Shown: one piece after another, positions 27,113 to 36,745 of the stretch
How positions within the stretch are numbered: the stretch's first letter is position 1
Layout of the letters: each line of letters begins with the position of its first letter
NCBI GenBank assembly: GCA_902558225.1
Contig: CACEDG010000003.1
Location: 1-64,000, forward strand
Reading direction: 5' to 3'
DNA from: an uncultured Pelagibacteraceae bacterium
GTDB taxonomy: Bacteria; Pseudomonadota; Alphaproteobacteria; Pelagibacterales; Pelagibacteraceae
Length of the DNA: 64,000 nt
Program-made: the position numbers and the translations under genes
The notes under the pieces: model-generated
Seen by the model: the letters and a program-made list of their open reading frames with translations, nothing else
What the model was told of the DNA's origin: nothing
Database searches by the model: none

Positions 27113-27557
27113 TTCTTTATTAATCACTTTCACCTTAATTTCTTTATCAAAAGCAGATTTAATTAAACCAAGAAGTGATATAAAACCTGCTGAAGTAATC
27201 AAAATACAGCTTAATGGACTTCAAAAAAACGATGATAATTATAAGGATAGTGGCATTGAACAAACATGGAATTTTGCCCATCCTAATAATAAAAAAAATA
27301 CTGGGCCATTATTAAATTTTAAAATGATGATCAAAGGCAGGTCCTATCAAATGCTTTTAAACCATGTAAGTCATACCATCACTGAAATTGGAAGTGGTGA
27401 CAAATGGGCTCAATTTGAGGTAGTTATCTTAGATAAAGAAAAAATTTATCATAAATTTAATTGGCAAGTTGAAAAATATACTGATGAGGGGCCTTTGAAA
27501 GACTGCTGGCTGACAACTATGGTTTCTAGCCCAATCCCATTAGGAAGTTCAATTTGA
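27084..27557 (+). CDS. Secreted hypothetical protein, possibly DUF4864
   Basis: The 157-aa protein has an N-terminal signal (MLKVLQITFSSLLITFTLISLSKADLI, cleavage near KA-D). The mature region contains PAEVIKIQLNGLQKNDD, WNFAHPNNKKNTGPLLNFKMMIKGRSYQMLLNH and a C-terminal CWLTTMVSSP. The pattern recalls DUF4864, but I cannot confirm this without a search. Its start lies 29 nt inside the flavodoxin-fold gene, a rather long overlap; no better start is available without losing the signal peptide. Confidence 0.72.
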   Translation: MLKVLQITFSSLLITFTLISLSKADLIKPRSDIKPAEVIKIQLNGLQKNDDNYKDSGIEQTWNFAHPNNKKNTGPLLNFKMMIKGRSYQMLLNHVSHTITEIGSGDKWAQFEVVILDKEKIYHKFNWQVEKYTDEGPLKDCWLTTMVSSPIPLGSSI

Positions 27558-27612
27558 CTTTATTAATACAATTTTGTTTCGTTATGAATAAAAATTTAGT
27601 AGGAATCGCTTA

Positions 27613-30045
27613 ATGAAATCAAAAACTAAAGTTGTTGTAGTTGGAGGTGGTGTAGTAGGCGTAAGTGCTCTTTATCACCTAGCAAAAAAAGGCTGGTCAG
27701 ATGTTGTCTTAGTTGAAAGAAAAGAACTTACATCTGGATCAACTTGGCATGCAGCAGGCTTGCTCCCACTTTTTAATATGAGCTATTCTGTTGGCCAATT
27801 ACATAAATATGCAGTTAACCTTTATAAAACATTAGAAGAAGAAACAGGAAAAAATGTTGGCTTTAGTGTTGTTTCAAATATTCGTTTAGCAAGCACTAAA
27901 GATAGAATGGATGAATATCACCAATATGCAGGTGTTGCCAAAACGATTGGTGTTGATGTTAAATTCTTAACACCGCAACAAGTAAAAGAAATTTGGCCCC
28001 TATGTCATACAGATGATTTAGTTGGAGCTATTCAGCATCCAGAAGATGGATATATTCAACCAGCTGACTTAACACAGGCATTAGCAACAGGTGCAAGAAA
28101 TAGAGGAGCTGAGATTTACAGAAACACAGCTGTATTATCAATGAGACAAACTAAAGATGGATGGATAGTTGAAACAGACAAAGGATCAATTGAGTGTGAA
28201 CATGTAATTTCTTGTTCTGGAAATTTTGCAAGACAAACTGGAGAAATGGTTGGATTAGATATTCCAGTTATACCTGTAGAACATCAATACATTGTAACAG
28301 AACCACACCCTGAAATTCAAAAAAGAAAAAAAGCAGGTCTTCCTGAAATGGGAGTTTTAAGAGACAGTGATAGTAGATGGTATATGAGAGAAGAGGCTGG
28401 TGGATTAATTTTAGGTCCATATGAAGATGGAGCGCCTGCATGTTATATAGAAGGTCCATCAAAAGATTCTGAATATGAATTATTCCAAGAGGATTTGGAT
28501 AGACTTGCACCTCATATAGAAGGAGCAATTCATAGAGTGCCTGCTTTCGGAGAAGTTGGAGTAAAAAAAGTTTATAACGGTGCAATATGTTATACACCAG
28601 ATGGTAATCCTATTGTTGGTCCAGCTTGGGGATTAAAAAATTTTTGGATCAATGAGGGACATAGTTTTGGAATAACTGCAGCTGGCGGAGCAGGCTGGCA
28701 ATTAGCAGAATGGATCATTGATGGGGAACCAACAATAGATATGCTTGGGGTTGAACCAAGACGTTATGGAAATTACGCAACTAAATCTTATCTTAAGGCA
28801 AAAAATGAAGAAGCCTATAGTCATGTTTTTATTGTTCATTATCCTGATGAAGAAAGACCAGCAGCGAGACCTTTAAGAACATCACCTTGCTATGAGAGAA
28901 TGAAAGAATTAGGAGCTGTTTTTGGACAAAAATTTGGATGGGAAAGACCGAACTTTTTTGCAACTGATGGAATGGAACAAAAAGATGATTGGTCGTTTAG
29001 ACGATCAAAATGGTTTGATGCAATTAAAAAAGAATGTGAAAATGTAAAAAAAAATGTTGGTCTTTTAGATATGACTGCATTTGCAAAATGTAGAATTAAA
29101 GGACCAAAGGCTGAAGAATTTTTAGATTATTTAGTAGCTAACAAACTTCCAAAGAAAATTGGTAGAATTAATTTATGTCATGCACTTAATACTAAAGGGG
29201 GTGTTCATTCTGAATTTACAATTATGAAAGAAGCTGAGAATAGTTATTATTTGGTGTCAGCTGGAGCAAATTTAAGATTAGATCATGACTGGATACAAAA
29301 ATGGATGCCAACAGATGGTTCGGTAATATTTGAAGATTTAACTAACAGCACTGGTGTATTAGTCGTTGCTGGTCCAAAAGCTAGACAATTGATGCAAAAA
29401 GTTTCCACTGATGACTTTTCAAATGAGAATTTTAAATGGTTAACTGCTAAAAATGTCAATGTTGGTTATGCGCCTGTTAATGCAATGAGAGTAAATTTTG
29501 TCGGAGAGCTAGGCTGGGAATTGCATCACCCAATTGAATACCAAAATCATATTTTTGATAAGTTAATGGAAGCTGGAAAAGATTTGGGATTAAAACCTTT
29601 TGGAATAAGAGCAATGAACAGTTTAAGAGTTGAAAAATCATATAAACTCGTTGGAACTGAATTATCAATTGAATATTCACCTTACGAGTCCGGACTAGAT
29701 AGATTTATCCACCCTAACAAAGGTAATTTTATTGGACTTGAAGCCTTAAATAAATGGAGAGAAAAAGGTTTTGATAATAAGTTGGTAACATTGGAAGTTC
29801 ATAACACCACTGACTCAGATGTGCTGGGTAATAATCCAATCTATAAAGATGATAAAGTTGTTGGAAGAGCAACAGGTGGAGAATATGGATTTAGATTAGA
29901 TAAATCAATTGCACTAGCGATGGTAAAACCTAATTTAGCAAATGTTGGAGAAAAACTTAAAGTTGATATTCTCGGTAAAATGTATGAAGCTACAATACTT
30001 GATGAAAGCCCTTATGATGCAGAAAATAAATTGTTGAGAGCTTAA
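27613..30045 (+). CDS. Dimethylglycine/sarcosine dehydrogenase-type FAD-GcvT protein
   Basis: The 810-aa protein matches the DMGDH/SARDH length and order: an N-terminal FAD domain ([19 protein letters not shown]) containing [11 protein letters not shown], whose His is the covalent flavin site in characterised DMGDH; a linker; and a C-terminal GcvT domain ([39 protein letters not shown]). It demethylates dimethylglycine or a relative to sarcosine, giving methylene-THF. Its stop overlaps the etfB start by 1 nt, so electrons are expected to pass to the co-encoded ETF. The exact amine is an inference. Confidence 0.92.
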   Translation: MKSKTKVVVVGGGVVGVSALYHLAKKGWSDVVLVERKELTSGSTWHAAGLLPLFNMSYSVGQLHKYAVNLYKTLEEETGKNVGFSVVSNIRLASTKDRMDEYHQYAGVAKTIGVDVKFLTPQQVKEIWPLCHTDDLVGAIQHPEDGYIQPADLTQALATGARNRGAEIYRNTAVLSMRQTKDGWIVETDKGSIECEHVISCSGNFARQTGEMVGLDIPVIPVEHQYIVTEPHPEIQKRKKAGLPEMGVLRDSDSRWYMREEAGGLILGPYEDGAPACYIEGPSKDSEYELFQEDLDRLAPHIEGAIHRVPAFGEVGVKKVYNGAICYTPDGNPIVGPAWGLKNFWINEGHSFGITAAGGAGWQLAEWIIDGEPTIDMLGVEPRRYGNYATKSYLKAKNEEAYSHVFIVHYPDEERPAARPLRTSPCYERMKELGAVFGQKFGWERPNFFATDGMEQKDDWSFRRSKWFDAIKKECENVKKNVGLLDMTAFAKCRIKGPKAEEFLDYLVANKLPKKIGRINLCHALNTKGGVHSEFTIMKEAENSYYLVSAGANLRLDHDWIQKWMPTDGSVIFEDLTNSTGVLVVAGPKARQLMQKVSTDDFSNENFKWLTAKNVNVGYAPVNAMRVNFVGELGWELHHPIEYQNHIFDKLMEAGKDLGLKPFGIRAMNSLRVEKSYKLVGTELSIEYSPYESGLDRFIHPNKGNFIGLEALNKWREKGFDNKLVTLEVHNTTDSDVLGNNPIYKDDKVVGRATGGEYGFRLDKSIALAMVKPNLANVGEKLKVDILGKMYEATILDESPYDAENKLLRA

Positions 30046-30794
30046 TGAAAATTTTAGTCGCAGTAAAAAGAGTAATTGATTATAACGTTCAAGTAAGAGT
30101 GAAAGAAGATAACACGGGTGTTGTTACAGATAACGTTAAAATGTCTACTAATCCACCGGATGATAATGCAATTGAAGAAGCAGTTAAAATTAAGGAAGCT
30201 GGTAAAGCTACTGAAGTAATTGCTGTTAGTATTGGTGAAGAAAAAGCTCAAGAGACTGTTCGTAAAGCTTTAGCTGTTGGAGCTGATAGAGGAATTTTAG
30301 TTAAGGCTGAAGGTATTATAGAGCCTTTAGCAGTTTCAAAACTTTTGCAAAAAATAGTTGAAAAAGAAAAACCAGATTTAGTTTTTATGGGAAAACAAGC
30401 AATCGATGATGATTGTAATCAAACAGGACAAATGTTAAGTGCTTTGTTAAATTGGCCTCAAGCAACTTTTGCATCAAAAATTGAAATTAAAGATAAAAAA
30501 TTAGAGGTCACAAGAGAGATTGACGAGGGTCTTGAGACAATTGAAATCAATATACCTGCAATTGTTACATGTGATCTAAGATTAAATGAACCAAGATATG
30601 CTTCTTTACCTAATATTATGAAAGCTAAGAAAAAACCTATTGAACAACTAAATGCGTCAGATTTAGGAGTAGATACTTCTCCAAGAATCGAGCAAATTAA
30701 AGTTGAAGAGCCTCCAAAGCGAAAAGCTGGAATAAAAGTTTCTAGTGTAGCTGAGTTGGTTCAAAAATTAAAAAATGAAGCAAAGGTAATATAA
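30045..30794 (+). CDS. etfB: Electron transfer flavoprotein, beta subunit
   Basis: The 249-aa protein starts [20 protein letters not shown] and contains [18 protein letters not shown], the beta-subunit signature [44 protein letters not shown], and a C-terminal arm that contacts EtfA. It binds AMP and forms the dehydrogenase-docking surface. It overlaps the dehydrogenase stop by 1 nt and directly abuts etfA. Confidence 0.97.
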   Translation: MKILVAVKRVIDYNVQVRVKEDNTGVVTDNVKMSTNPPDDNAIEEAVKIKEAGKATEVIAVSIGEEKAQETVRKALAVGADRGILVKAEGIIEPLAVSKLLQKIVEKEKPDLVFMGKQAIDDDCNQTGQMLSALLNWPQATFASKIEIKDKKLEVTREIDEGLETIEINIPAIVTCDLRLNEPRYASLPNIMKAKKKPIEQLNASDLGVDTSPRIEQIKVEEPPKRKAGIKVSSVAELVQKLKNEAKVI

Positions 30795-31748
30795 ATGTCA
30801 GTTTTATTAATAGCAGAACATAATAATAAAGAACTAAGACCTTTTACTCTAAACGCTGTAACTGCTGCATCACAAATTGATGGTGATGTTCATGCAGTAA
30901 TTATAGGTCAAAATTGTGATGAAGCTGCTAAATCTTTGTCAGAATTACCGTTAATAAAAAAAGTTATTCACGTAGATGCACCTCACTACCAAAATTTTGT
31001 TGCTGAAAATTTTGCACCTGTGATTGTAAAATTAGCTGAAAATTATTCTCATGTTGTGTGTTCAGCTAATACTTTTGGTAAAAACTTGATGCCAAGAATT
31101 GCAGCTGCCTTAGATACATCGCAAATTAGTGATATTATCAAAGTCATATCTCCTGATACTTTCTTAAGACCAATTTATGCTGGAAATGCTTTTGCGACTG
31201 TAAAAAGTAATGATACAAAAAAATGTGTCACAATAAGACCAACTTCATTTGACCCATGTGAAAGTTCTGGTGGATCTGCTGTAATTGAAAAAGCTGAGCC
31301 AGGTGAAGAATTTGGACATACAAAATTTATTAAAAGAGAAGAAATTAAATCTGATAGACCTGAACTTGGAACTGCAAGAGTCGTTATTTCCGGAGGCAGA
31401 GGGATGCAAAATGGTGATAATTTTAAGTTGATTACTTCAATTGCAGATAAATTAAATGCAGCAATTGGTGCATCTAGAGCTGCTGTTGATGCAGGTTATA
31501 TAAGTAATGATCATCAGGTTGGTCAAACTGGTAAAGTAGTAGTACCTGATTTATATATTGCTGTTGGAATTTCAGGAGCTATTCAACATTTAGCAGGCAT
31601 GAAAGAAAGTAAAGTAATAGTTGCAATAAATAAAGATGGTGAGGCACCTATTTTCAGTGTTGCTGATTATGGTTTAGAAGCTGATCTTTTTGAAGCACTG
31701 CCACAATTCTTAGAAGAATTGAACAAATTAAACACTATACAAAAATAA
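30795..31748 (+). CDS. etfA: Electron transfer flavoprotein, alpha subunit
   Basis: The 317-aa protein carries the FAD-binding C-terminal domain: ARVVISGGRGMQNGDNFKLITSIADKLNAAIGASRAAVDAGYISNDHQVGQTGKVVVPDLYIAVGISGAIQHLAGMKESKVIVAINKD. The block is textbook EtfA. It begins right after etfB and precedes the ETF-QO gene by about 25 nt. It holds the FAD that shuttles electrons from the dehydrogenase to the membrane quinone reductase. Confidence 0.98.
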   Translation: MSVLLIAEHNNKELRPFTLNAVTAASQIDGDVHAVIIGQNCDEAAKSLSELPLIKKVIHVDAPHYQNFVAENFAPVIVKLAENYSHVVCSANTFGKNLMPRIAAALDTSQISDIIKVISPDTFLRPIYAGNAFATVKSNDTKKCVTIRPTSFDPCESSGGSAVIEKAEPGEEFGHTKFIKREEIKSDRPELGTARVVISGGRGMQNGDNFKLITSIADKLNAAIGASRAAVDAGYISNDHQVGQTGKVVVPDLYIAVGISGAIQHLAGMKESKVIVAINKDGEAPIFSVADYGLEADLFEALPQFLEELNKLNTIQK

Positions 31749-31773
31749 TATAATCTGTAAAAAATTGTCAATT

Positions 31774-33393
31774 ATGTCCAGAGAGACGATGGAATATGAT
31801 GTTGTAATAGTTGGTGGAGGTCCATCGGGACTATCTACAGCAATAAAACTTAAACAATTAGATCCAAATTTAAATGTTTGTTTATTAGAAAAAGCATCAG
31901 AGATAGGTGCGCATATTTTAAGTGGAAATGTTTTTGAAACTAGAGCCTTAGATGAACTCTTGCCAAATTGGCGAGAGCTTAATTCACCAATCAAAACAAA
32001 AGTAACAAAAGAAAAATTTTTGTTTTTAGGCAAAAAAAGATCTCTTAGCTGGCCAACCTGGTTACTGCCATCAGTACAGCAAAATCATAACAACTATATC
32101 ATTAGCTTAGCAAACTTATGTAGATGGCTTGCAGAACAGGCTGAGTCATTAGGTGTAGAAATTTTTCCAGGTTTTCCAGCAAATGAAATTTTATATAATG
32201 ATGATGGCTCTGTAAAAGGTGTAGCTACTCAAGATATGGGGATTGATAAAGATGGAAATAAAAAAGATAGTTTCGAACCTGGTATAGAATTATTAGGTAA
32301 AGTTACAGTTTTTGCTGAAGGCTGTAGAGGTCATTTAGGAAAAAAGTTAATTAAAAAATTTGAGCTAGATAAAAATAAAGATCCTCAACAATATGGAATT
32401 GGTTTTAAAGAAATTTGGGAGATAGATGAAAAAAATCATGAGGAAGGATTAGTAATGCACACAGCAGGCTGGCCGTTAGATAACAATACTTATGGTGGTA
32501 GTTTTATGTATCACGCAGAAAACAAACAAGTATTTTTAGGCTATGTGATAGGTCTAGATTATCAAAACCCACACCTATCTCCATTTGATGAATTTCAAAG
32601 ATTTAAAACACATCCAGCTATAAAGAAAATTATCGAAGGTGGAAAAAGAATTTCTTATGGTGCCAGAGCTTTGATAGAGGGAGGTTTCCAAAGTTTACCA
32701 AAAATGTTTATGCCAGGTGCTTTATTAATTGGATGTGATGCTGGAACTTTGAATATGCCAAAAATTAAAGGGTCTCATACAGCGATGAAAAGTGGAATTA
32801 TCGCTGCTGAAACTATTATTCAAAATATTAAAGAAAAAAAAGACCTTTCAATTTATGAAGATAATTTTAAAAAAAGTTGGCTATATGAAGAGTTATACAA
32901 AGCTAGAAATGTAAAACCAAGTTTTAGTTGGGGTTTAATTCTAGGTATTATTTTTACAGGTATTGATCAAATTTTGTTTCGAGGCAAATTACCATTTACT
33001 TTAAAACATAAGCATGCTGATCATGAAACCTTAAAATTAGCAAGTGAAATGCCAAAAATTGATTACCCCAAACCTGACAATGTAATTACTTTTGACAAGA
33101 CGACCTCAGTTTACTTAACAGGTACTAATCATGCAGATAATCAACCAGTCCATTTGCAATTAAAAGATCCTAATTTACCAATAAATTATACTTTAGAAAA
33201 ATATGACGAACCTGCCCAAAGATATTGTCCAGCTGGAGTATATGAGGTGCAAATAGAAAACGGATCTAATAAATTTGTTATAAATTCACAAAATTGTATT
33301 CATTGCAAAACTTGTGATATTAAAGAACCATCACAAAATATCACTTGGGTTACTCCTGAAGGTGGGGGTGGTCCTAAATATGGAAATATGTAA
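31774..33393 (+). CDS. Electron transfer flavoprotein:ubiquinone oxidoreductase
   Basis: About 539 aa, the usual ETF-QO length. The N-terminal FAD motif is VVIVGGGPSGLSTAIKL. YGGSFMYHAENKQVFLGYVIGLDYQNPHLSPFDEFQRFKTHP and GARALIEGGFQSLPK are typical family blocks. The C-terminus has the 4Fe-4S site: CPAGVYEV, then NCIHCKTCDIKEPSQNITWVTPEGGGGP. It is a monotopic membrane protein that passes ETF electrons to ubiquinone. The ATG at 31774 is preferred over the track's TTG at 31765. It closes the DMGDH-etfBA operon. Confidence 0.96.
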   Translation: MSRETMEYDVVIVGGGPSGLSTAIKLKQLDPNLNVCLLEKASEIGAHILSGNVFETRALDELLPNWRELNSPIKTKVTKEKFLFLGKKRSLSWPTWLLPSVQQNHNNYIISLANLCRWLAEQAESLGVEIFPGFPANEILYNDDGSVKGVATQDMGIDKDGNKKDSFEPGIELLGKVTVFAEGCRGHLGKKLIKKFELDKNKDPQQYGIGFKEIWEIDEKNHEEGLVMHTAGWPLDNNTYGGSFMYHAENKQVFLGYVIGLDYQNPHLSPFDEFQRFKTHPAIKKIIEGGKRISYGARALIEGGFQSLPKMFMPGALLIGCDAGTLNMPKIKGSHTAMKSGIIAAETIIQNIKEKKDLSIYEDNFKKSWLYEELYKARNVKPSFSWGLILGIIFTGIDQILFRGKLPFTLKHKHADHETLKLASEMPKIDYPKPDNVITFDKTTSVYLTGTNHADNQPVHLQLKDPNLPINYTLEKYDEPAQRYCPAGVYEVQIENGSNKFVINSQNCIHCKTCDIKEPSQNITWVTPEGGGGPKYGNM

Positions 33394-33561
33394 TTAGTTA
33401 TAGAAAAGATTTATTAAAACTATAATTATTCCAATAATTCCTGCCCAAATCATCAAATTTTTGAAAAAAACTTTTTTATTTCTATTAGCATAATAAAAAC
33501 CTGGAAAAACTAAAGCTATTACCAGTAAGAGATATATGGTTGATAAAATTTCGTCACTCAT
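33394..33561 (-). CDS. 55-aa two-helix membrane protein (not in ORF track)
   Basis: The ATG at 33561 opens a 55-codon frame ending TAA at 33396-33394, immediately against the ETF-QO stop on the other strand. The product has two hydrophobic segments (IYLLLVIALVFPGFYY and MIWAGIIGIIIVLINLF) joined by a basic loop, ANRNKKVFFKN. It is thus a likely inner-membrane hairpin. It lies 13 nt downstream of the DUF2237 gene and could be the last gene of the minus-strand operon. Function unknown. Confidence 0.6.
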   Translation of the reverse strand: MSDEILSTIYLLLVIALVFPGFYYANRNKKVFFKNLMIWAGIIGIIIVLINLFYN

Positions 33562-33574
33562 TCAAATATTTATT

Positions 33575-33949
33575 TCACGATAGATCAATTGCAAATTTCT
33601 TGAGAGTTTCGATAGGTAGAATTTTTAAAGTATTTTCATGGGTTCTTTTTAAATAAATAGGACAACCTTTTCCCGCCTCAACAGCTCTAGCATACCATGT
33701 TGCACAAACACACCAACCATCCCCATCTTTTAAACCTGGAAAACCGTATTCAGGATGAGGTGTAATTAAGTCATTACCAGCGGCTTTACACCACTCTAAG
33801 AACTCCGTTGTCACTTTAGCACAGACAGTATGTAATCCATGGTCATTGTCATCTGTGTTGCAACATCCATCTCTATACCATCCAGTTAATGGATCTAAAG
33901 AGCACTCTTCCAAAGGAGCACCAAGAACATTTTTTTGCGATTTACTCAA
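33575..33949 (-). CDS. DUF2237-family protein
   Basis: A 124-aa cysteine-rich protein with the DUF2237 pattern: NVLGAPLEECSLDPLTGWYRDGCCNTDDNDHGLHTVCAKVTTEFLEW, then NDLITPHPEYGFPGLKDGDGWCVCATWYARA. The family is widespread and uncharacterised; cysteines and His suggest metal binding. Translation probably begins at a TTG at 33949 that overlaps the upstream stop (TTGA), a coupled start. Confidence 0.92.
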   Translation of the reverse strand: MSKSQKNVLGAPLEECSLDPLTGWYRDGCCNTDDNDHGLHTVCAKVTTEFLEWCKAAGNDLITPHPEYGFPGLKDGDGWCVCATWYARAVEAGKGCPIYLKRTHENTLKILPIETLKKFAIDLS

Positions 33950-34581
33950 TATTTACCGTAAACATCATAAATTCTTTCATCTATCGTTGCATTAAACGAA
34001 ATAGATCTTCTCTCTTCTTCCGTTCCTTTGAAAGGATAAACAGTATGCATTACATAATGAGGAAAAAAATAAAAATCTCCAACCTCTGGTTTTATTTCAT
34101 ACATTGATCTTGATAAAAACATATTAGAACCGTGAATTAAATTTAAGTTTCCTCCAGAATACTTCTTGTCACCCTTGTCTTGTAAATGGCTACCTAGAGT
34201 TTTTGGAACTTTTAAAAAACCAGCACCAGAGATATGACCTGAGTGCCAATGAATTGGATTGTATTCATTTTTAAATTGTCTAACTATCCAAGAACTTGTA
34301 ACATTAAATTCAGTTATTTTTTTTCCAGTTTCAAATTTTATCCATTGCGAAGTTACATTTGCTAAAAATCCTAACCAGCCGATTTTTTTTGCAAATTCTC
34401 CCTCTAACTGGAATTCTTGAGTTACATCTCCAGCTAATTTAGGTCCAAGGTCTAACTTTTTAGCTTTTTCTTTATCTTCAATAATTTTATCCACATATTC
34501 ATTTAAATCGTTCAAAAGTTTTTCAGGGATTTTTGCTTTTACGATTGAAGGTCCAAACGTTTTAATAAATTTTGCTTCCAT
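33946..34581 (-). CDS. Putative 2OG-Fe(II) oxygenase
   Basis: The 211-aa protein resembles the small 2OG-Fe(II) oxygenase-like group also seen in marine phages. NPIHWHSGHISGAGFLKVP provides the proximal His region, while GDFYFFPHYVMHTVYPFKGTEEERRSISFNATI gives the distal His and the Arg that binds 2-oxoglutarate. A classical HxD is not clear, so iron binding should be checked. It sits between hisI (2 nt away) and DUF2237 (4-nt overlap). The substrate is unknown. Confidence 0.78.
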   Translation of the reverse strand: MEAKFIKTFGPSIVKAKIPEKLLNDLNEYVDKIIEDKEKAKKLDLGPKLAGDVTQEFQLEGEFAKKIGWLGFLANVTSQWIKFETGKKITEFNVTSSWIVRQFKNEYNPIHWHSGHISGAGFLKVPKTLGSHLQDKGDKKYSGGNLNLIHGSNMFLSRSMYEIKPEVGDFYFFPHYVMHTVYPFKGTEEERRSISFNATIDERIYDVYGKY

Positions 34582-34583
34582 CT

Positions 34584-35051
34584 TTAAATTTTAGTTGGAT
34601 TAGGTTGATCTTTATAAACTTTTTTAGGATCAAATTTTTTTTCTTTTTCTAAAAATTTCATCTCAATTTTTCTACCGTTTTCTATGGGACCAAGTGGAAC
34701 TTCTCTATAAAAACAAGATCTGTAACCTACATGACAACTTGCTCCATCCCCAATATCCACTGTAAGCCAAATAGAGTCTTGATCATCATCAATTCTAATT
34801 TCTTTAACTAATTGAGTAAAACCACTTGTTTTTCCTTTATGCCAAATTGCATTTCTAGAACGACTAAAATAATGAGCTTCTTTAGTCTCAATAGTTTTTT
34901 TTAAAGCTTCAACATTCATATATCCGTGCATCAATATATCTCTCGTTTTTGAGCACATTGTGATAACTGGAATTAAACCATCATTATCAAATTTTGGAGA
35001 AAGAAGATTTCCCTCTTCAATTTCTTCTACATTTTCTCTTTTTTTAAACAT
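34584..35051 (-). CDS. hisI: Phosphoribosyl-AMP cyclohydrolase
   Basis: The 155-aa protein shows the PRA-CH blocks LIPVITMCSKTRDILMHGYMNVEALKKTIETKEAHYFSRSRNAIWHKGKTSG and the zinc/metal site VDIGDGASCHVGYRSCFYREV. It opens the imidazole-pathway intermediate PRAMP in histidine synthesis. It is slightly longer than usual, with an N-terminal acidic lead and a C-terminal lysine-rich tail. It is the first gene of the minus-strand hisI-2OG-DUF2237 operon, away from other his genes. Confidence 0.96.
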   Translation of the reverse strand: MFKKRENVEEIEEGNLLSPKFDNDGLIPVITMCSKTRDILMHGYMNVEALKKTIETKEAHYFSRSRNAIWHKGKTSGFTQLVKEIRIDDDQDSIWLTVDIGDGASCHVGYRSCFYREVPLGPIENGRKIEMKFLEKEKKFDPKKVYKDQPNPTKI

Positions 35052-35127
35052 AATTGGTAATTATGTAGCACATATCTGGATATATTAAATATTTTAAAAA
35101 TTACTATTTATAGGTATAAAACGTCCA

Positions 35128-35742
35128 ATGAAAATTGTTAAAAATACCGAGAATAATAATGATCCCAAGAAAGTATCTGACAAAGATGCTGAAGATGCAT
35201 TTAAAACAATTTTAACATGGATGGGAGAAGACCCTAACAGAGAAGGATTGTTAGAAACTCCAAAAAGAGTTGTAAAAGCCTTTAAAGAATATTTTAAGGG
35301 TTACAAAGAGGATCCTAACCAAATATTGGACAAAACTTTTGGTGATGTTGAGGGATATGACGATATGGTTATTCAAAAAAATATTTCAGTTCAAAGCCAC
35401 TGTGAACATCATATGGCTCCAATTATAGGTAAAGCACATGTTGCATACATCCCAAAAGATCGAGTAGTTGGGTTAAGTAAGTTAGCAAGAGTAGTAGAAG
35501 TTTTTTCAAAAAGATTACAAACTCAAGAGAGATTAACTATGCAAATAGCGAATACCCTAATGCAATCACTTGATGCAAAAGGTGTTGCTGTCACAATAGA
35601 TTCAACTCATCAATGTATGACAATGAGGGGTATTAAAAAAGAACAAGCTTCAACAGTGACAAATTATTATTTAGGTCAATTTAAAGAAGATCTTAGTTAT
35701 CAAAATAGATACTTAAGATTTATCAGTATAAGCAAAGAATAA
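35128..35742 (+). CDS. folE: GTP cyclohydrolase I
   Basis: The 204-aa protein carries the FolE signature: NREGLLETPKRVVKAFKEYFKGY, then SVQSHCEHHMAPIIGKAHVAYIPKDRVVGLSKLARVVEVFSKRLQTQERLT and DSTHQCMTMRGIKK. The zinc ligands Cys-His and Cys are present (SHCEHH, QCM), so it is the zinc-dependent FolE type. It makes dihydroneopterin triphosphate, the start of folate synthesis, which suits a genome rich in THF-dependent demethylases. It is followed 1 nt later by acuI. Confidence 0.97.
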   Translation: MKIVKNTENNNDPKKVSDKDAEDAFKTILTWMGEDPNREGLLETPKRVVKAFKEYFKGYKEDPNQILDKTFGDVEGYDDMVIQKNISVQSHCEHHMAPIIGKAHVAYIPKDRVVGLSKLARVVEVFSKRLQTQERLTMQIANTLMQSLDAKGVAVTIDSTHQCMTMRGIKKEQASTVTNYYLGQFKEDLSYQNRYLRFISISKE

Positions 35743-35743
35743 A

Positions 35744-36745
35744 GTGTCAGACAAATTTAAAGCATTAGTTTTAAATCAAGAAGGTGACAATTTTACTAGG
35801 GAAATAAAATCATTAGATAAAAGTTTTTTAAAACACGGTGATGTAACTATCAAAGTAGAATATTCAGATCTTAATTTTAAAGATGGAATGATCTTAAAAA
35901 ATGGTGGAAGATTAGTAAAAGAATTCCCACATATCCCTGGGATTGATTTTTCAGGAACTGTTTTAGAAAGTGAGAATTCAAAGTTTAAATCAGGCGATGA
36001 AGTTATCTTAACAGGTTTTAGAGTTGGAGAAATTTTTTATGGCGGCTATTCTCAAATTGCAAAAGTTAACGGAGATTTTCTAGTAAAAAAACCAACTGAT
36101 TTGACAAGCAAGCAAGCAATGATTTTAGGAACGGCTGGATTTACGTCGCTAATGGCTGCATTTGCAATTAAAGCAAGAGAAGAAATATTACTTGGCGCAA
36201 AAGTAAACGATGTCTTGGTGACAGGTGCTTCTGGTGGAGTTGGAAGTATTGCAGTTATGATATTAAATAAAATGGGATACAATGTTACAGCTGTATCAGG
36301 AAAAGATTCTAAAATTGATTACTTAAAGTCACTAGGTGCCAAAAACGTTATAAATCGTAGTGAATTTGATAAAGATCCAAAACTTATAGACAAAGGTTTA
36401 TGGGATGGAGTAGTTGATACAGTTGGTGGTAAAATTTTAGCTAACGCAATAGTCCAAACTAATTCGAATGGTATTATTGCTGTTTGTGGTAATGCTAGTA
36501 CTAATGAACTTAATACCAATGTAATTCCATTTATGTTACGAGGAATAAAACTTTGGGGAATGGACTCGGCAAATTGTAGTATTAAAAGAAGAGAATTTAT
36601 TTGGGGCGAAGCAGCAAAACTAATTGACTTTAATTTAATAGAAAAATCAGTTCAAACAGTTAGCTTAGAGGAGTTAATTGAAACTTATCCTAAAATATTA
36701 AAAGGTGAAATTTCTGGAAGGGTTTTAGTTGATTTAAATAAATAA
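35744..36745 (+). CDS. acuI: Acryloyl-CoA reductase-like MDR oxidoreductase
   Basis: The 333-aa medium-chain reductase starts at a GTG. It shows the AcuI/YhdH pattern: FKALVLNQEGDNFTREIKSLDKSFLKHGDVTIKVEYSDLNFKDGMILKN, FPHIPGIDFSGTV, then VLVTGASGGVGSIAVMILNKMGYNVTAVSGK and LWGMDSANCSIKRRE. AcuI reduces acryloyl-CoA to propionyl-CoA with NADPH and is linked to DMSP cleavage in marine alphaproteobacteria. No DMSP lyase lies in the window. The stop overlaps the LysR start by 1 nt. Confidence 0.88.
   Translation: MSDKFKALVLNQEGDNFTREIKSLDKSFLKHGDVTIKVEYSDLNFKDGMILKNGGRLVKEFPHIPGIDFSGTVLESENSKFKSGDEVILTGFRVGEIFYGGYSQIAKVNGDFLVKKPTDLTSKQAMILGTAGFTSLMAAFAIKAREEILLGAKVNDVLVTGASGGVGSIAVMILNKMGYNVTAVSGKDSKIDYLKSLGAKNVINRSEFDKDPKLIDKGLWDGVVDTVGGKILANAIVQTNSNGIIAVCGNASTNELNTNVIPFMLRGIKLWGMDSANCSIKRREFIWGEAAKLIDFNLIEKSVQTVSLEELIETYPKILKGEISGRVLVDLNK

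Noticed and set aside
28268-28597. Minus-strand 109-aa ORF within the dimethylglycine dehydrogenase gene
   Set aside because: Leu/Tyr/His-rich shadow of a strongly conserved gene.
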